Shown: positions 45,168 to 54,695, counted from the first letter of the stretch. The stretch is 64,000 nt of DNA from Halanaerobium praevalens DSM 2228 (GCF_000165465.1 NC_017455.1:1984001-2048000), one strand, 5' to 3'. A program made the numbers and translations. Notes: a model not told the origin generated them from the letters alone.

Positions 45168-45969
45168 CAATTACAGCAACAACATTAGCTTGTCTAAATA
45201 CTTTAGTACTTTCTAATTCTCTATTAATTACTGCTGCATCTCCATTACTAACAACTACAACTGTACCAGCTTCACCACTAACATTAATCGCTTCTACAAT
45301 TAAAGGATTATCTCCAACTCTAGGTAATTCAGAAGCTCTTTCTACTGAAGGAGCAAAACCAACTAAGCCTTTATCTACAGCTGGTTCAAATAAAGCCTTA
45401 GTATTATCATAAACAACAGTTCCATTTTCGGCTTCAATTCTAAACATTACCTGTGGTTTTAAATCAACATTGCGGGCATCAATTACCAGACCTGTATATT
45501 CTGTTTCTTTAGCAGCTGGTTTAGTGGCAAACTCTGTACTCTGTTTTTCGTAAAAAACTCGGTTAAATTCATCAATATCTTTACGCATAGTTACTTGATA
45601 AATTCCTTCTTCCCAGTTTTCACTTCCTCTAACAACATAAGTTCCATTAATAAAACCTTCTAAACTTTGATTAATTTTAGAATTTGCCATCGCATTTACT
45701 ACTGTTACATCTTTAGTAATATGTACTCCTTTGATATATTCCAACATTTTTGCGCGAGCGTCAACAATTGCCCCTTCTCTAGCTAAAACCTTAGCCTGAG
45801 CCGCATTTGACATATTATCAGGTGCTACTGCCATCCCTACTGTCTCAACTGAGCCCTTAAAATATTTAACCATTACATTTGATACTAAATCTTCGTCTGC
45901 ACTAACTGCAGTTGCCAGTGTAAGAACTAAAAATGTTGTAATTAATACTGCTGTTAATAGTTTTTTCAT
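45160..45969 (-). CDS. FlgP/LPP20-like exported protein
   Basis: 269 residues from ATG 45969 (AGGAG 9 bases upstream). Signal peptide (LLTAVLITTFLVLTLATAVSA) without lipobox. An LPP20/FlgP-type domain follows: ETVGMAVAPDNMSNAAQAKVLAREGAIVDARAKMLEYIKGV (region 35-75), VRGSENWEEGIYQVTMRKDI. The C-terminal half (TGLVIDARNVDLKPQVMFRI) is an extra beta-rich domain. FlgP is an outer-membrane lipoprotein of the flagellar basal disk in Vibrio and Campylobacter; here it would be unlipidated. Confidence 0.7.
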   Translation of the reverse strand: MKKLLTAVLITTFLVLTLATAVSADEDLVSNVMVKYFKGSVETVGMAVAPDNMSNAAQAKVLAREGAIVDARAKMLEYIKGVHITKDVTVVNAMANSKINQSLEGFINGTYVVRGSENWEEGIYQVTMRKDIDEFNRVFYEKQSTEFATKPAAKETEYTGLVIDARNVDLKPQVMFRIEAENGTVVYDNTKALFEPAVDKGLVGFAPSVERASELPRVGDNPLIVEAINVSGEAGTVVVVSNGDAAVINRELESTKVFRQANVVAVIDE

Positions 45970-46005
45970 TATTATCATCTCCTAATTTAATAACTAAACT
46001 TTTAA

Positions 46006-47214
46006 TTAATTGGCTTGAAGTTCTAAATAATCAGGGCCCAGCTTTTTAACCTGCAGAGGAAATTCTTTTTCATTTGCAAATCTTTCTGCTAAAACCGCTG
46101 TAGTTTGTAAGACTTTTAATAAATAAGAAGCAGAATCATCTGCAAAACTATATAATTTAAAATTCTGAACTCCACTCAGCTTCTTAATTACTTTTTCCAG
46201 TTTAGTTAAATCTTCGTATGCTGCTAAATTATTTACTTTTAGCTTCAAGTTTTTTTGACCACTATTTAAGTCAACTAAAGGTAATAATGCCTGAGCTAAA
46301 TTTTCAGCTCCAGCTCTACCTGCTTTTTCAATAGCTAAGTCTAAAGCTTTTTGAGTTGATCTAGCATAGGCTTTTTCAGTAAAAGTAATTTTTTTAAGTT
46401 CTTCTCCAGTTTGAGCACTATAAACTAAAAAAGAACTTTTAACTCCAGCAATTTTTAAAAGACCAAAACCAAAATCTTTTTCTCCTAGTTGTTTAAGTTC
46501 ACTTTGGCCAATAATTAATAATTCAAAAGGAAATTGAAAACTATCAACCAACTGTGAAGAATTCTGTTCCCATCCCTGTAAACCACCAACTACCTGCAAA
46601 AAATCTAGTTCACTACTTTGTTTAGCTAATCTAAAACCAAGACCTTTTAAATTAAGACTTAAATTTCTTTGGATTTGATCTGAAATTTTATTGATCCCTG
46701 CTTGTTCAGTCAAAGAATCTTCAATCTCTCTAACATAAAGCTGAAATTCATTTGAATTAGATCCAGCTAAAGCCGTTGTCTGAACATCTTCTACAAACAA
46801 AAGTAGCCTGGGATTATTCGTCTGATTTTCAATAATTAACTTTAGTTCTTCTAAATCTGAAAAGAGTTTAGACGTAACCTCTGCCTTAATTTCCAATTTG
46901 TAAACACCAGCTGCAGCTGATTGACTTAAAATCTGATAATTACTAATATAGCCTTCAGCTTGAGAATAAATACGACTACTAATTAATTTAGAATTTTCAA
47001 CTAAAATTGATTTTCTAATAAAATTACCTGCTGCTTGCCTTACAGATTTAACCATTGCTTTTTGCAAAGCTTCTTTGCGAGCTAATTCTACCCCTGCAAT
47101 TATTTCTGCTTCAGCGCTAACTGTTATTTCTTGAGCTTGAGTTAATGGTGTGATTAATGTTAGTAAGATTAGTATAATAAATATTTTCAAAAAAGCGCTT
47201 CTGATTATTTTCAC
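46006..47214 (-). CDS. FlgT-like exported protein
   Basis: About 402 residues. The start is uncertain: GTG at 47214, an upstream in-frame TTG at 47241 or a downstream TTG at the signal peptide are all possible. The signal peptide is KIFIILILLTLITPLTQAQ. Just after it comes a FlgT-N-like domain: ITVSAEAEIIAGVELARKEALQKAMVKSVRQAAGNFI (region 29-65), with ISSRIYSQAEGYISNYQIL. The middle part resembles the FlgT second domain (QEFLLIIGQSELKQL). FlgT builds the H-ring at the outer membrane in Vibrio. First gene of the operon. Confidence 0.68.
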   Translation of the reverse strand: MKIIRSAFLKIFIILILLTLITPLTQAQEITVSAEAEIIAGVELARKEALQKAMVKSVRQAAGNFIRKSILVENSKLISSRIYSQAEGYISNYQILSQSAAAGVYKLEIKAEVTSKLFSDLEELKLIIENQTNNPRLLLFVEDVQTTALAGSNSNEFQLYVREIEDSLTEQAGINKISDQIQRNLSLNLKGLGFRLAKQSSELDFLQVVGGLQGWEQNSSQLVDSFQFPFELLIIGQSELKQLGEKDFGFGLLKIAGVKSSFLVYSAQTGEELKKITFTEKAYARSTQKALDLAIEKAGRAGAENLAQALLPLVDLNSGQKNLKLKVNNLAAYEDLTKLEKVIKKLSGVQNFKLYSFADDSASYLLKVLQTTAVLAERFANEKEFPLQVKKLGPDYLELQAN

Positions 47215-47245
47215 CTCTTTTCTGCCAATTATAAGTATCAAATAT

Positions 47246-47275
47246 ATTATCGTTTAAAACTACTCATTTCTTAAA
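47246..47275 (-). promoter_or_regulatory. Possible sigma-28 (flagellar) promoter
   Basis: Minus strand TTTAAG, about 15 bases, then ACGATAAT, resembling TAAA-N15-GCCGATAA. The predicted start falls about 25 bases before the preferred GTG of the FlgT-like gene. Moderate match only. Confidence 0.4.
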
Positions 47276-47422
47276 TAGCTTTAGCTCTTATCTAAGTGAT
47301 TAAAATCACCATAAGTTAAATTAAAGCTTATTTACAGGTTTATACAATTGAATTTGAATTTGCTAAAATATTGATTATCAGAAAACATTTTAATAATTGC
47401 TTTATCATATTCAGCAATGTTT

Positions 47423-48154
47423 CTACTGCTGCCAGGCTAAAAGTGCTTCTAAAGCTAATTTTATTTCTCTGCTTTCTCCTGCCATAATAACTTCATCTTC
47501 TTCAACATAGCTATTAATTCCAGCAGACGAGTCCTGACTATCATTAACTACTACATTTAAAATTGAAGCTGCTCGCAGTTTGCGTAAATTAGCTAGAGTA
47601 AAAAGAGCAGCAGTTTCCATATCTGAGGCCAGAACATTTTTCTGCTTCCAGTAATCAATAACTTCCTGGTTATGATCGATATAAAATGACTCATGGCTGC
47701 GGCAGATACCGAGACTAAAATCAAAGCCTAAATCTTCAGCTTTAGTTTTAAGACAATTACTCAATTCAAAATCACTTACTGCTGGGTATTCAGTTTTAAC
47801 ATAGGTCTTACTTAAACCATCTTCTCTAACAGCTGCTGTCACAATTATTAACTCTCCCAATTTAAGTTCAGGTTGTAAAGCTCCACAACTGCCAATTCTA
47901 ATTAAATTTTTAGCACCACAATTAGCAAGTTCTTCAACTGCAATTCCCATTGAACAACCACCAATTCCAGTTGAAGTAACTGTAAGCGGCATTCCTTTGT
48001 AATTACCAGTTATTGTTCTAAATTCTCGATTAAAAGCAATTTCTTTGACCTGACTCAACTCTGAAGCAACTCTCAAAACCCGCTCTGGATCTCCAGGCAA
48101 TAATACATTTTCGGCAATTTCCTCTGCTTGACAGAGCAAATGTGCTTCTTTCAT
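47423..48154 (-). CDS. Nucleoside phosphorylase (uridine/purine type)
   Basis: 243 residues, PNP/UDP family. Motifs: ENVLLPGDPERVLRVA (phosphate and ribose site), STGIGGCSMGIAVEEL, IRIGSCGALQPELKLGELII, and the ribose/base site ASDMETAALFTLANL (about 184-198) with the conserved Met-Glu-Thr. Splits nucleosides with phosphate to base and ribose-1-phosphate. It lies downstream of a BMP-type nucleoside importer, giving uptake plus breakdown. Uridine phosphorylase is more likely than DeoD by length and motif spacing. Confidence 0.85.
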   Translation of the reverse strand: MKEAHLLCQAEEIAENVLLPGDPERVLRVASELSQVKEIAFNREFRTITGNYKGMPLTVTSTGIGGCSMGIAVEELANCGAKNLIRIGSCGALQPELKLGELIIVTAAVREDGLSKTYVKTEYPAVSDFELSNCLKTKAEDLGFDFSLGICRSHESFYIDHNQEVIDYWKQKNVLASDMETAALFTLANLRKLRAASILNVVVNDSQDSSAGINSYVEEDEVIMAGESREIKLALEALLAWQQ

Positions 48155-48232
48155 TTGATCACTCCTAAATTCTTAATTTATATTTATTTAAATTAATCTT
48201 GCTCAAGCAATTTCAAGCCAGAGTTCATTCTA

Positions 48233-49717
48233 TTAAAAACTAGATCCTAATTTGGGCTCCATCAGAGCAGCTTCTCTTAAGATTTCAGTTCTTGTTGGCT
48301 GAATATAGATATTTTCAAGCAAATCTTTTAACTCCAAATCAGCAGTTAAGCTTAGGCTAGAAACAATCTCTGAAAGCTGGTCTCCAACAAAATAAACTCC
48401 CAGAATTTTTTCAGACTCTGCTGCCAGCATAATTTTAACAAAACCCTTTTTTTGACTAATTAAGCTGCGCCAGCAATCTTTAAAATAGTACTTTTGAACT
48501 CGATATGCAATATTTTTAGCCTTTAACTGAGTTTCTGATAAACCAAAACCACCAATTTCAGGCAGAGTAAAAATATTTAAAGGAATAGTTTGAGCTGCTG
48601 CTGTTTTTAAATGAGTAACTGGCTTTTTATAATGAGCTTTTAACTTATTTTTGAAAATATCTAGCTGTTTAAGCTCATTAACTGCTATTAAGGCATCATT
48701 TATTGCTGTACTGGCAATTCCAAAATTACCATTAAGATCTCCCAAAGCATAAACTGCTGGGTTAGTTGTCTGTAATTTCGAATTAACCTGCAGACCTTGT
48801 TTATTAAAAGCAAGCTGCATTTTTTCAATTCCAGCAGGGAAATTTGCTTCTCTACCAGCTGTAAATAAGATTTTATCTACTATTAAAGTCTTAGTTCCAG
48901 TAGAACTCGCCCCTTGAGCAGTCTCTACTTGAACAGCTCTAGTAGTTTTAGTTTGCTTAGAATTTAAATTAGATTCTACTTCTACTTTAACTACTTTTTG
49001 ATTTTTAAGCTCAGTTATTTCTGCTTTTTTTAAAGTAGTTGAAGTCATAATTTCAACTCCATTTTTTTCAAGTTCCTGTTTTAAAACTTTAGTTAGATCT
49101 TGATCAATTCCAGGCAGCAGACTATCTTTTTGATCTAAAATATAGACTTTAACTCCTAAAAAACTAAAAATAGAGGCAAATTCTGCTCCTTCAATATTCA
49201 TACCTATAATTAACATACTTTCTGGTAATTTTTTAAAACTGACTGCTTCTTTATGAGAAATAATCGGCTCTTGTTCTAACTCTAAACCAGCATTTGTTTT
49301 AACTTGACTGCCGCTAGCCAAAATAACCCGTTCTGCTTTTATCAATTTTTCTTTTAATTCAAATTCATGGGCGGAATTAAAATGGCCCTCACCATAAAAA
49401 AGATCAGCTCCTGCTTGACTTAAATCTTTTTTAATTTTAGCTTCAATTTTTTTAAAATCAGCAGCCTGCAGCAAAAAATCAGTTTTTTTTAAATCTAACT
49501 TAAACTCCGGTAACATCTTTTTTGTTTTTTGATAAGCTTTGATTTTATCAGCAATCATTTTGACTGGTAAACTACCCCAATAAAAAGCAGTTCCCCCTAA
49601 TTCATTTTTTTCGACAATAGCTGTTTTAAGACCAGCTCTAGCAGCTTCACGGGCTGCATAAAAACCAGCTGCTCCAGCCCCAATTACTAATAAATCATAA
49701 TTAAGTTTCTGCTTCAT
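48233..49717 (-). CDS. Pyridine nucleotide-disulfide oxidoreductase homologue without redox cysteines
   Basis: 494 residues. FAD fold: LLVIGAGAAGFYAAREAARAGLKTAIVEK; NAD fold SMLIIGMNIEGAEFASIFSFLG; second FAD contact VYALGDLNG; C-terminal dimer domain. Family members (lipoamide dehydrogenase, mercuric reductase) read GGTCxxxGCxPSK; this one reads GGTAFYWGSLPVKM, so both cysteines are absent, and the catalytic His of the C-terminal H-P-T motif is Gln (IYIQPTRTEIL). The NAD GxGxxG is also altered to GMNIEG. It should not work as a disulfide reductase; a flavin oxidoreductase or transhydrogenase-like role is possible. It sits in the nucleoside uptake cluster. Confidence 0.75.
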   Translation of the reverse strand: MKQKLNYDLLVIGAGAAGFYAAREAARAGLKTAIVEKNELGGTAFYWGSLPVKMIADKIKAYQKTKKMLPEFKLDLKKTDFLLQAADFKKIEAKIKKDLSQAGADLFYGEGHFNSAHEFELKEKLIKAERVILASGSQVKTNAGLELEQEPIISHKEAVSFKKLPESMLIIGMNIEGAEFASIFSFLGVKVYILDQKDSLLPGIDQDLTKVLKQELEKNGVEIMTSTTLKKAEITELKNQKVVKVEVESNLNSKQTKTTRAVQVETAQGASSTGTKTLIVDKILFTAGREANFPAGIEKMQLAFNKQGLQVNSKLQTTNPAVYALGDLNGNFGIASTAINDALIAVNELKQLDIFKNKLKAHYKKPVTHLKTAAAQTIPLNIFTLPEIGGFGLSETQLKAKNIAYRVQKYYFKDCWRSLISQKKGFVKIMLAAESEKILGVYFVGDQLSEIVSSLSLTADLELKDLLENIYIQPTRTEILREAALMEPKLGSSF

Positions 49718-49740
49718 TATTGCACCTCTTTTTTTACTTT

Positions 49741-50676
49741 TTAATTAACAGTTTTTAAAGCTTTTTCATCTTTTTTAGCAAGCTGTCTTTTAGCAATTAT
49801 AAATAAAGCAATTACTGTAAAAAGATAAGGAATGGCCTTACTAAATTGAGAAGGAACCCCTACTCCCTGCAGCCTCATACCTACTGCATCAAAAAAACCA
49901 AATAAAAGAGCTGCTGCAAAGGTCTTAACTGGATGTGAACGCCCAAAAATTATTGCTGCCAAAGCAATAAAACCACGATCAGCACTCATTCCTTCTGAAA
50001 ATAGAGTTAGATAACCTAAGGATAAATGCGCTCCTGCTAAACCAGTAAAAATCCCACACATCACAGAACTAAAATGCTTCATTAACTGTGAACTAACACC
50101 AACTGTATCTAGGGCTTCTGGATATTCACCTGCTGCCCTTAACCACATGCCATAGGGAGTTTTATAAAGAAAAATTGTAACCAAAATAACTAAAATCCAG
50201 CTCAAATAAACTGTTACTGAATGATTATTAAAAATTAGATTTAAGAAATTAATATTTTCTAAAAAAGGAATATTAATTCTAGGAATAGCAACAATTTTAT
50301 CAGAAGAAAAAGCACCTTTTACCCCAAAAATAGTTCTTAACAGAAAAACAGTTAAACCACCAGCAAAAATATTAATTGCAATTCCCACAATAAATTCATC
50401 TGCTTTTAATTTAACTACCATAAAACTAAAAAATAAGCCAATTACTATCCCTGATAAAACAGCAAAAGCTACTCCCATCAATGAACTAGCAAAAAGATAA
50501 CTACCTAAAACAGCAAAAAAGGCTCCAATTAAAATCATACCATCCATTCCGATATTTAAAATATCTGCCTGCATAGTTAATAATCCACCCAAAGCTGCTA
50601 AAATTAGAGGAGTTGAGGTTCGAATAGTATTCTGAATTACTGATAAGTTAAAAATCCTTGCTAAAATTTCTTCCAT
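49741..50676 (-). CDS. Nucleoside ABC importer permease (NupQ-like)
   Basis: 311 residues, BPD_transp_2 family. Markers: TPLILAALGGLLTMQADILNIGMDGMILIGAF (region 20-51), and the late ADRGFIALAAIIFGRSHP. Eight to ten membrane helices. Partner of the permease encoded directly upstream (one-base gap). RBS GGAGGAAG. Confidence 0.88.
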   Translation of the reverse strand: MEEILARIFNLSVIQNTIRTSTPLILAALGGLLTMQADILNIGMDGMILIGAFFAVLGSYLFASSLMGVAFAVLSGIVIGLFFSFMVVKLKADEFIVGIAINIFAGGLTVFLLRTIFGVKGAFSSDKIVAIPRINIPFLENINFLNLIFNNHSVTVYLSWILVILVTIFLYKTPYGMWLRAAGEYPEALDTVGVSSQLMKHFSSVMCGIFTGLAGAHLSLGYLTLFSEGMSADRGFIALAAIIFGRSHPVKTFAAALLFGFFDAVGMRLQGVGVPSQFSKAIPYLFTVIALFIIAKRQLAKKDEKALKTVN

Positions 50677-51732
50677 TTAAACTTCCTCCTCTTTCTTTAA
50701 AAATCCTTTAATAATTTTTTTCATTCCAGCCTCACCTGCAATAAAGAAGATAATTACTGACTGAATAATTAAAACCAATTCTGAAGGGATTTCAGTTGCC
50801 ATTTCCATTGACATGGAACCTGTTTTTAAGGCAGCAAAGAAAAATGACATAAAAATGATTCCCAATGGATTATTTTTAACAATTAAAGCAATTAAAAGTC
50901 CATCAAAATAATAACCGGGAGAAATCCCCTGTAAAAATCTAAAATGAGTCCCTAAAACCTCAAAAGAACCTGCTATTCCAGCTAATCCACCGGAAATTAG
51001 CATTGCTGTAATCATTCGCTTTTTAGAGTTAACTCCTCCATAATCAGCAAATTCTTTATTTTGACCTACCATTTTAAAATCATAACCTAAAGTTGTTTTT
51101 TCTAAAAGATAATAGATTGTAATCCCCATTAAAGCTACCATAAAGATACTGCTATTTAAATCAGAAAGTCTAACTAAGCGGCTCAGCTGATAACCTTCTC
51201 CAATCATATCTGTTCCACCCATTTTGCCTTGACTTGTGGCAAAGGGATAATTAACCAAATAACCAGTAAAAAAGATAGCGACACTGTTTAGCATAATTGT
51301 GGTAATAACTTCATCAATCTTGTAATAGACTTTCAGTACCGCTGGAATATAGGCGTAAGCAGCTCCAACTGCTGCTGCCGCTAAAACTGCCAGCAATATC
51401 CCAAGGTAACCAGGCAAACTAGTAAATGTAATTCCTACATAAGCTGCGGCAAAAGCACCTAAATAAAGCTGTCCTTCTCCTCCAATATTGTAAATCCCAG
51501 CTCGAAAAGAAACAGCTGTAGCTAAACCTGTTAAAACTAAAGGTACCATTTTGGCTAAAGTCGTAGCAAAACGATACTGAGAATTAAAGGCACCCGCAAA
51601 CATCGCTTGATAACCAAGTAGTGGATCTTTACCATAAAGCCACATAATAATAGCACCAATTAAAAGGGCTGCTGCAATAGAAATAAATAAAGAGCTTAAA
51701 TATTCTAATTTATATTTATCTTTTTTAATCAA
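50677..51732 (-). CDS. Nucleoside ABC importer permease (NupP-like)
   Basis: 351 residues. Starts at a TTG overlapping the ATPase stop by 4 bases. Markers: VPLVLTGLATAVSFRAGIYNIGGEGQLYLGAF (region 60-91), DEVITTIMLNSVAIFF, and GGLAGIAGSFEVLG. Multi-spanning BPD_transp_2 permease; together with the next gene it forms the membrane channel. Confidence 0.88.
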   Translation of the reverse strand: MIKKDKYKLEYLSSLFISIAAALLIGAIIMWLYGKDPLLGYQAMFAGAFNSQYRFATTLAKMVPLVLTGLATAVSFRAGIYNIGGEGQLYLGAFAAAYVGITFTSLPGYLGILLAVLAAAAVGAAYAYIPAVLKVYYKIDEVITTIMLNSVAIFFTGYLVNYPFATSQGKMGGTDMIGEGYQLSRLVRLSDLNSSIFMVALMGITIYYLLEKTTLGYDFKMVGQNKEFADYGGVNSKKRMITAMLISGGLAGIAGSFEVLGTHFRFLQGISPGYYFDGLLIALIVKNNPLGIIFMSFFFAALKTGSMSMEMATEIPSELVLIIQSVIIFFIAGEAGMKKIIKGFLKKEEEV

Positions 51733-53261
51733 TTGGCTTCACCCCTGTTCTCAGTCATATAAAGGCCTATTTCTTTTTTAGATAAATCTTTGTCATTTTC
51801 AAATTCACCTGTTATTTGACCTTCATAAATTGTTAAAATCCGATCAGAAAGCCGCATGATTTCATCTAATTCTGCTGAAACTAAAAGTACTGCACAGCCG
51901 TCATTTCTCTTTTTCATTATTTGCTGATGGATAAATTCTATAGCTCCAATATCCACTCCCCTTGTTGGTTGAGAAATCAATAAAATTGGACTATTAAAAG
52001 AAAATTCGCGGGCAATAACCATTTTCTGCATATTCCCACCAGAAAGACTACCTGCACTCACTTCTGCTCCCGGAGTTCTGATATCAAACTGCTCAATCAG
52101 ATTTTCAGCTTCTTGTTTGACTGCCTGCTGTTTAAGCTGAATTTTTTTAACAGCAAAATCTTTTTGATACTGTTTTCCCATTAAAAGGTTTTCAGCAATA
52201 CTAGCTTCTTTACTCATTCCGTTTTTTAACCTATCTTCGGGAATATGAACTACACCTGAATCGCGAATTTCCCCACTTTGGGCTGCCGAAAGATCTCTAC
52301 CATTAATTATTATTTTACCTGAATCAATTTCTCGTAAACCAGCAATTACCTCTACTAGTTCGGATTGACCATTACCTTCTACTCCAGCAATTCCTAAGAT
52401 TTCTCCACTGTGAACCTGAAAAGAAATATCTTTAACAGCCTCTAAGTTTCGATTGTCACGCGCTTTTAGCTTTTGGACCTCAAGTCTGGCTGGCCCTTTA
52501 TTTGAAGCTCGCTCTAATTCTGCAAGTAAGACTTCACGCCCAACCATTAATTCTGCAATCTGAGCTTTAGTAGCACTTTGAGTAGGCATTGTTTTTAACT
52601 TTTTACCAGCTCTCATTACTGTTACGCGATCTGAAATATTCATAACCTCATTTAGCTTATGAGTAATAAAAATAACTGTTTTATTTTTTTCTTTAACTAA
52701 ATTTTTAATTACTTCAAATAATTCTTCAGTTTCCTGAGGAGTTAAAACTGCTGTCGGCTCATCTAAGATTAAAATATCTGCTCCATGATATAGGACTTTT
52801 AAAATTTCAATTCGCTGTTGAATTCCAACTGAAACATCTACTACTTTCTGTAGTGGGTCAACCTCTAAGCCATATTCTGCCGCCAGCTTTTTGGTTACTG
52901 TCTCTGCTTTTTTTAAATCAGTAAAAATACTTTTCCGACGGGGTTCATAACCTAAAACTATATTTTCAGCAATTGTAAAAGAAGGAATCAACATAAAATG
53001 CTGATGGACCATACCAATTCCCCTTTTTATTGCCTGAGCTGGGTTAGCAATTTTTTCTTCTTTTCCTTCAATATAAATTCTGCCTGAAGTCGGCTGATGC
53101 AGGCCGTATAATATTTTAAGCAAAGTTGTTTTGCCAGCCCCATTTTCTCCAACTATAGCGTGGATTTCTCCTTTATTAATAGTTAAATCAATATCATTAT
53201 TTGCTATAACTCCTGGAAACTCCTTTCTAATCTTTTCAAAACGAATTAATTCTGCTGCCAT
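51729..53261 (-). CDS. Nucleoside ABC importer ATPase (tandem NBD, NupO-like)
   Basis: About 510 residues from ATG 53261 (GAGGTG upstream). A longer open frame reaches 53312 but runs through the terminator at 53293-53321, so it is not used. Two nucleotide-binding domains: first Walker A GENGAGKTT, a full VDVSVGIQQRIEILKVLYHGADILILDEPTA (split over 143-173); second domain with a degenerate Walker A (GVEGNGQSE) and SLSGGNMQKMVIAREF. This is the RbsA/YufO layout for BMP-type nucleoside transport. Confidence 0.92.
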   Translation of the reverse strand: MAAELIRFEKIRKEFPGVIANNDIDLTINKGEIHAIVGENGAGKTTLLKILYGLHQPTSGRIYIEGKEEKIANPAQAIKRGIGMVHQHFMLIPSFTIAENIVLGYEPRRKSIFTDLKKAETVTKKLAAEYGLEVDPLQKVVDVSVGIQQRIEILKVLYHGADILILDEPTAVLTPQETEELFEVIKNLVKEKNKTVIFITHKLNEVMNISDRVTVMRAGKKLKTMPTQSATKAQIAELMVGREVLLAELERASNKGPARLEVQKLKARDNRNLEAVKDISFQVHSGEILGIAGVEGNGQSELVEVIAGLREIDSGKIIINGRDLSAAQSGEIRDSGVVHIPEDRLKNGMSKEASIAENLLMGKQYQKDFAVKKIQLKQQAVKQEAENLIEQFDIRTPGAEVSAGSLSGGNMQKMVIAREFSFNSPILLISQPTRGVDIGAIEFIHQQIMKKRNDGCAVLLVSAELDEIMRLSDRILTIYEGQITGEFENDKDLSKKEIGLYMTENRGEAN

Positions 53262-53292
53262 TACTTTCACCTCAATCACTTTTGATAAAAAT

Positions 53293-53321
53293 AAGGGAGA
53301 AGCAACTTTCACTCCTCCCTT
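53293..53321 (-). terminator. Terminator between binding protein and ATPase genes
   Basis: AAGGGAG / CTCCCTT with a 15-base loop, then ATTTTTATC on the minus strand. As in the amino-acid importer, it would raise binding-protein output relative to membrane subunits. Confidence 0.7.
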
Positions 53322-53366
53322 AATTAATCTACTTTAGTTTTTAAAAGCTAAAATCTAATTCATTTC

Positions 53367-54386
53367 TTAATAAGCTGTAGGTACTTCAATTTCACCACTA
53401 ATAATCTGTTCTTTGATAACCTGGACTTTTTCTTTGATTTCAGCTGGAACTATCTGGTTCATTTCTTCAGTTCCATAACCGATATAAACTCCCTCTTCTT
53501 CTAAACCATAAGTATAAAGACTGCCTGAATTAAGTTCATCTGCAATAATTCTCTCAATTGACTCATAAACTGAGACATTAACTGCCTTAACTACACTTGC
53601 AATGATCACCTCAGGATTAATATAACGCTGATCTGCATCAACACCAATTACATAATTATCTTTTTCTCCTGCTGCCTGGAAAACGCCTTCTCCTGTTTTA
53701 CCAGCTGCTGCAAAAACAATATCTGCTCCTTGAGAAAAGAGAGTCAAGGCTGATTCTTTACCCTGGGCTGGATCTTCAAAATCACCAGCAAAAACTGTTT
53801 CTACTTTAGTTTCCGAATCAACATATTTGGCACCTTCCTGATAACCAACTTGAAAGTTTCTAATCACAGGAATATCCATCCCACCTACCATTCCAATTAT
53901 TTTTTCTGCTGTAATATTTGGAACTTCAGTTTTAGTAGTCATCATAGCAGCTAAAGCACCTGCTAAAAATGAACCTTCATTTTCTTTATATACTATAGAT
54001 GTAATATTAGCTTGATCTTCTATCGTGTTATCAACATAAATATATTCTACCTCTGGAAACTCTGGTGCCACAGTTTGAACTACGTCGTAAAATTCAAATC
54101 CAACTACAATTACTACATCACCATACATTGAACCCTGAATCAGGCGATCTCTAAATAGAGAGGGATCATTTCTACATTCTAAAACGCGAGAGTCAATCCC
54201 AAAATCTTCTTCTGCCCATTCTACACCCTCAGCAGCTGAATCATAAAATGAACGATCACCTAAACCACCAGAAACTACCAGTGCAACTTTAAGCTCTGAT
54301 TCTGCCTGTACAGCCTCTGTTTCTAAAATCACTGCAGAACTACAAATAAAAAATAAAGCTAATGTTAAAAATAAAAATTTTTTCAT
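53367..54386 (-). CDS. BMP-family nucleoside-binding protein
   Basis: 340 residues from ATG 54386; an in-frame GTG 12 bases upstream is nearer the ribosome site (GGAGAAGG) and cannot be excluded. Signal peptide ends TEAVQAES with no lipobox. BMP (PnrA/TmpC) motifs: KVALVVSGGLGDRSFYDSAAEGVEWA (region 34-59), EGSFLAGALAAMMT, IGMVGGMDIPVI, VFAAAGKTGEGVF and NYVIGVDADQ. Binds purine or pyrimidine nucleosides in the periplasm for the NupO/P/Q-like transporter downstream. Confidence 0.9.
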   Translation of the reverse strand: MKKFLFLTLALFFICSSAVILETEAVQAESELKVALVVSGGLGDRSFYDSAAEGVEWAEEDFGIDSRVLECRNDPSLFRDRLIQGSMYGDVVIVVGFEFYDVVQTVAPEFPEVEYIYVDNTIEDQANITSIVYKENEGSFLAGALAAMMTTKTEVPNITAEKIIGMVGGMDIPVIRNFQVGYQEGAKYVDSETKVETVFAGDFEDPAQGKESALTLFSQGADIVFAAAGKTGEGVFQAAGEKDNYVIGVDADQRYINPEVIIASVVKAVNVSVYESIERIIADELNSGSLYTYGLEEEGVYIGYGTEEMNQIVPAEIKEKVQVIKEQIISGEIEVPTAY

Positions 54387-54398
54387 TTTAAATAACAC

Positions 54399-54695
54399 CT
54401 TCTCCTTTGTTTTTTAATATATTTAAACCGTTTTTTTATTGATCACGGCTTAACTGCTCTTCCTGTTTTAGTGCTTTTAAATCCCTGATTATTCACTGAT
54501 GCTGATTAAAAATTTCTAGCTCACCAAAATAATTGCCCCTTTTATAGATAGACTGGACATATTTCCGAAAATATTCTCAATTTTTTCATTATCTTTTATA
54601 ATTTTTTTAAAATTCAATTTTCGCACCTTAATTATAGATTATTTAGCCAAAAAAATAAAGGACAGATGTCCTAAAGAGCTTCATTAACTTAATTT
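54399..54695. other. Intergenic region upstream of the nucleoside importer
   Basis: About 300 AT-rich bases. I looked for a purine riboswitch and saw none. No clear -35/-10 pair or hairpin terminator stands out. The longest minus-strand ORF with an ATG here is only 14 codons. Confidence 0.5.

Noticed and set aside
54399-54695. Purine riboswitch upstream of the nucleoside importer
   Set aside because: The conserved P1/P2/P3 junction sequences are not present on either strand.
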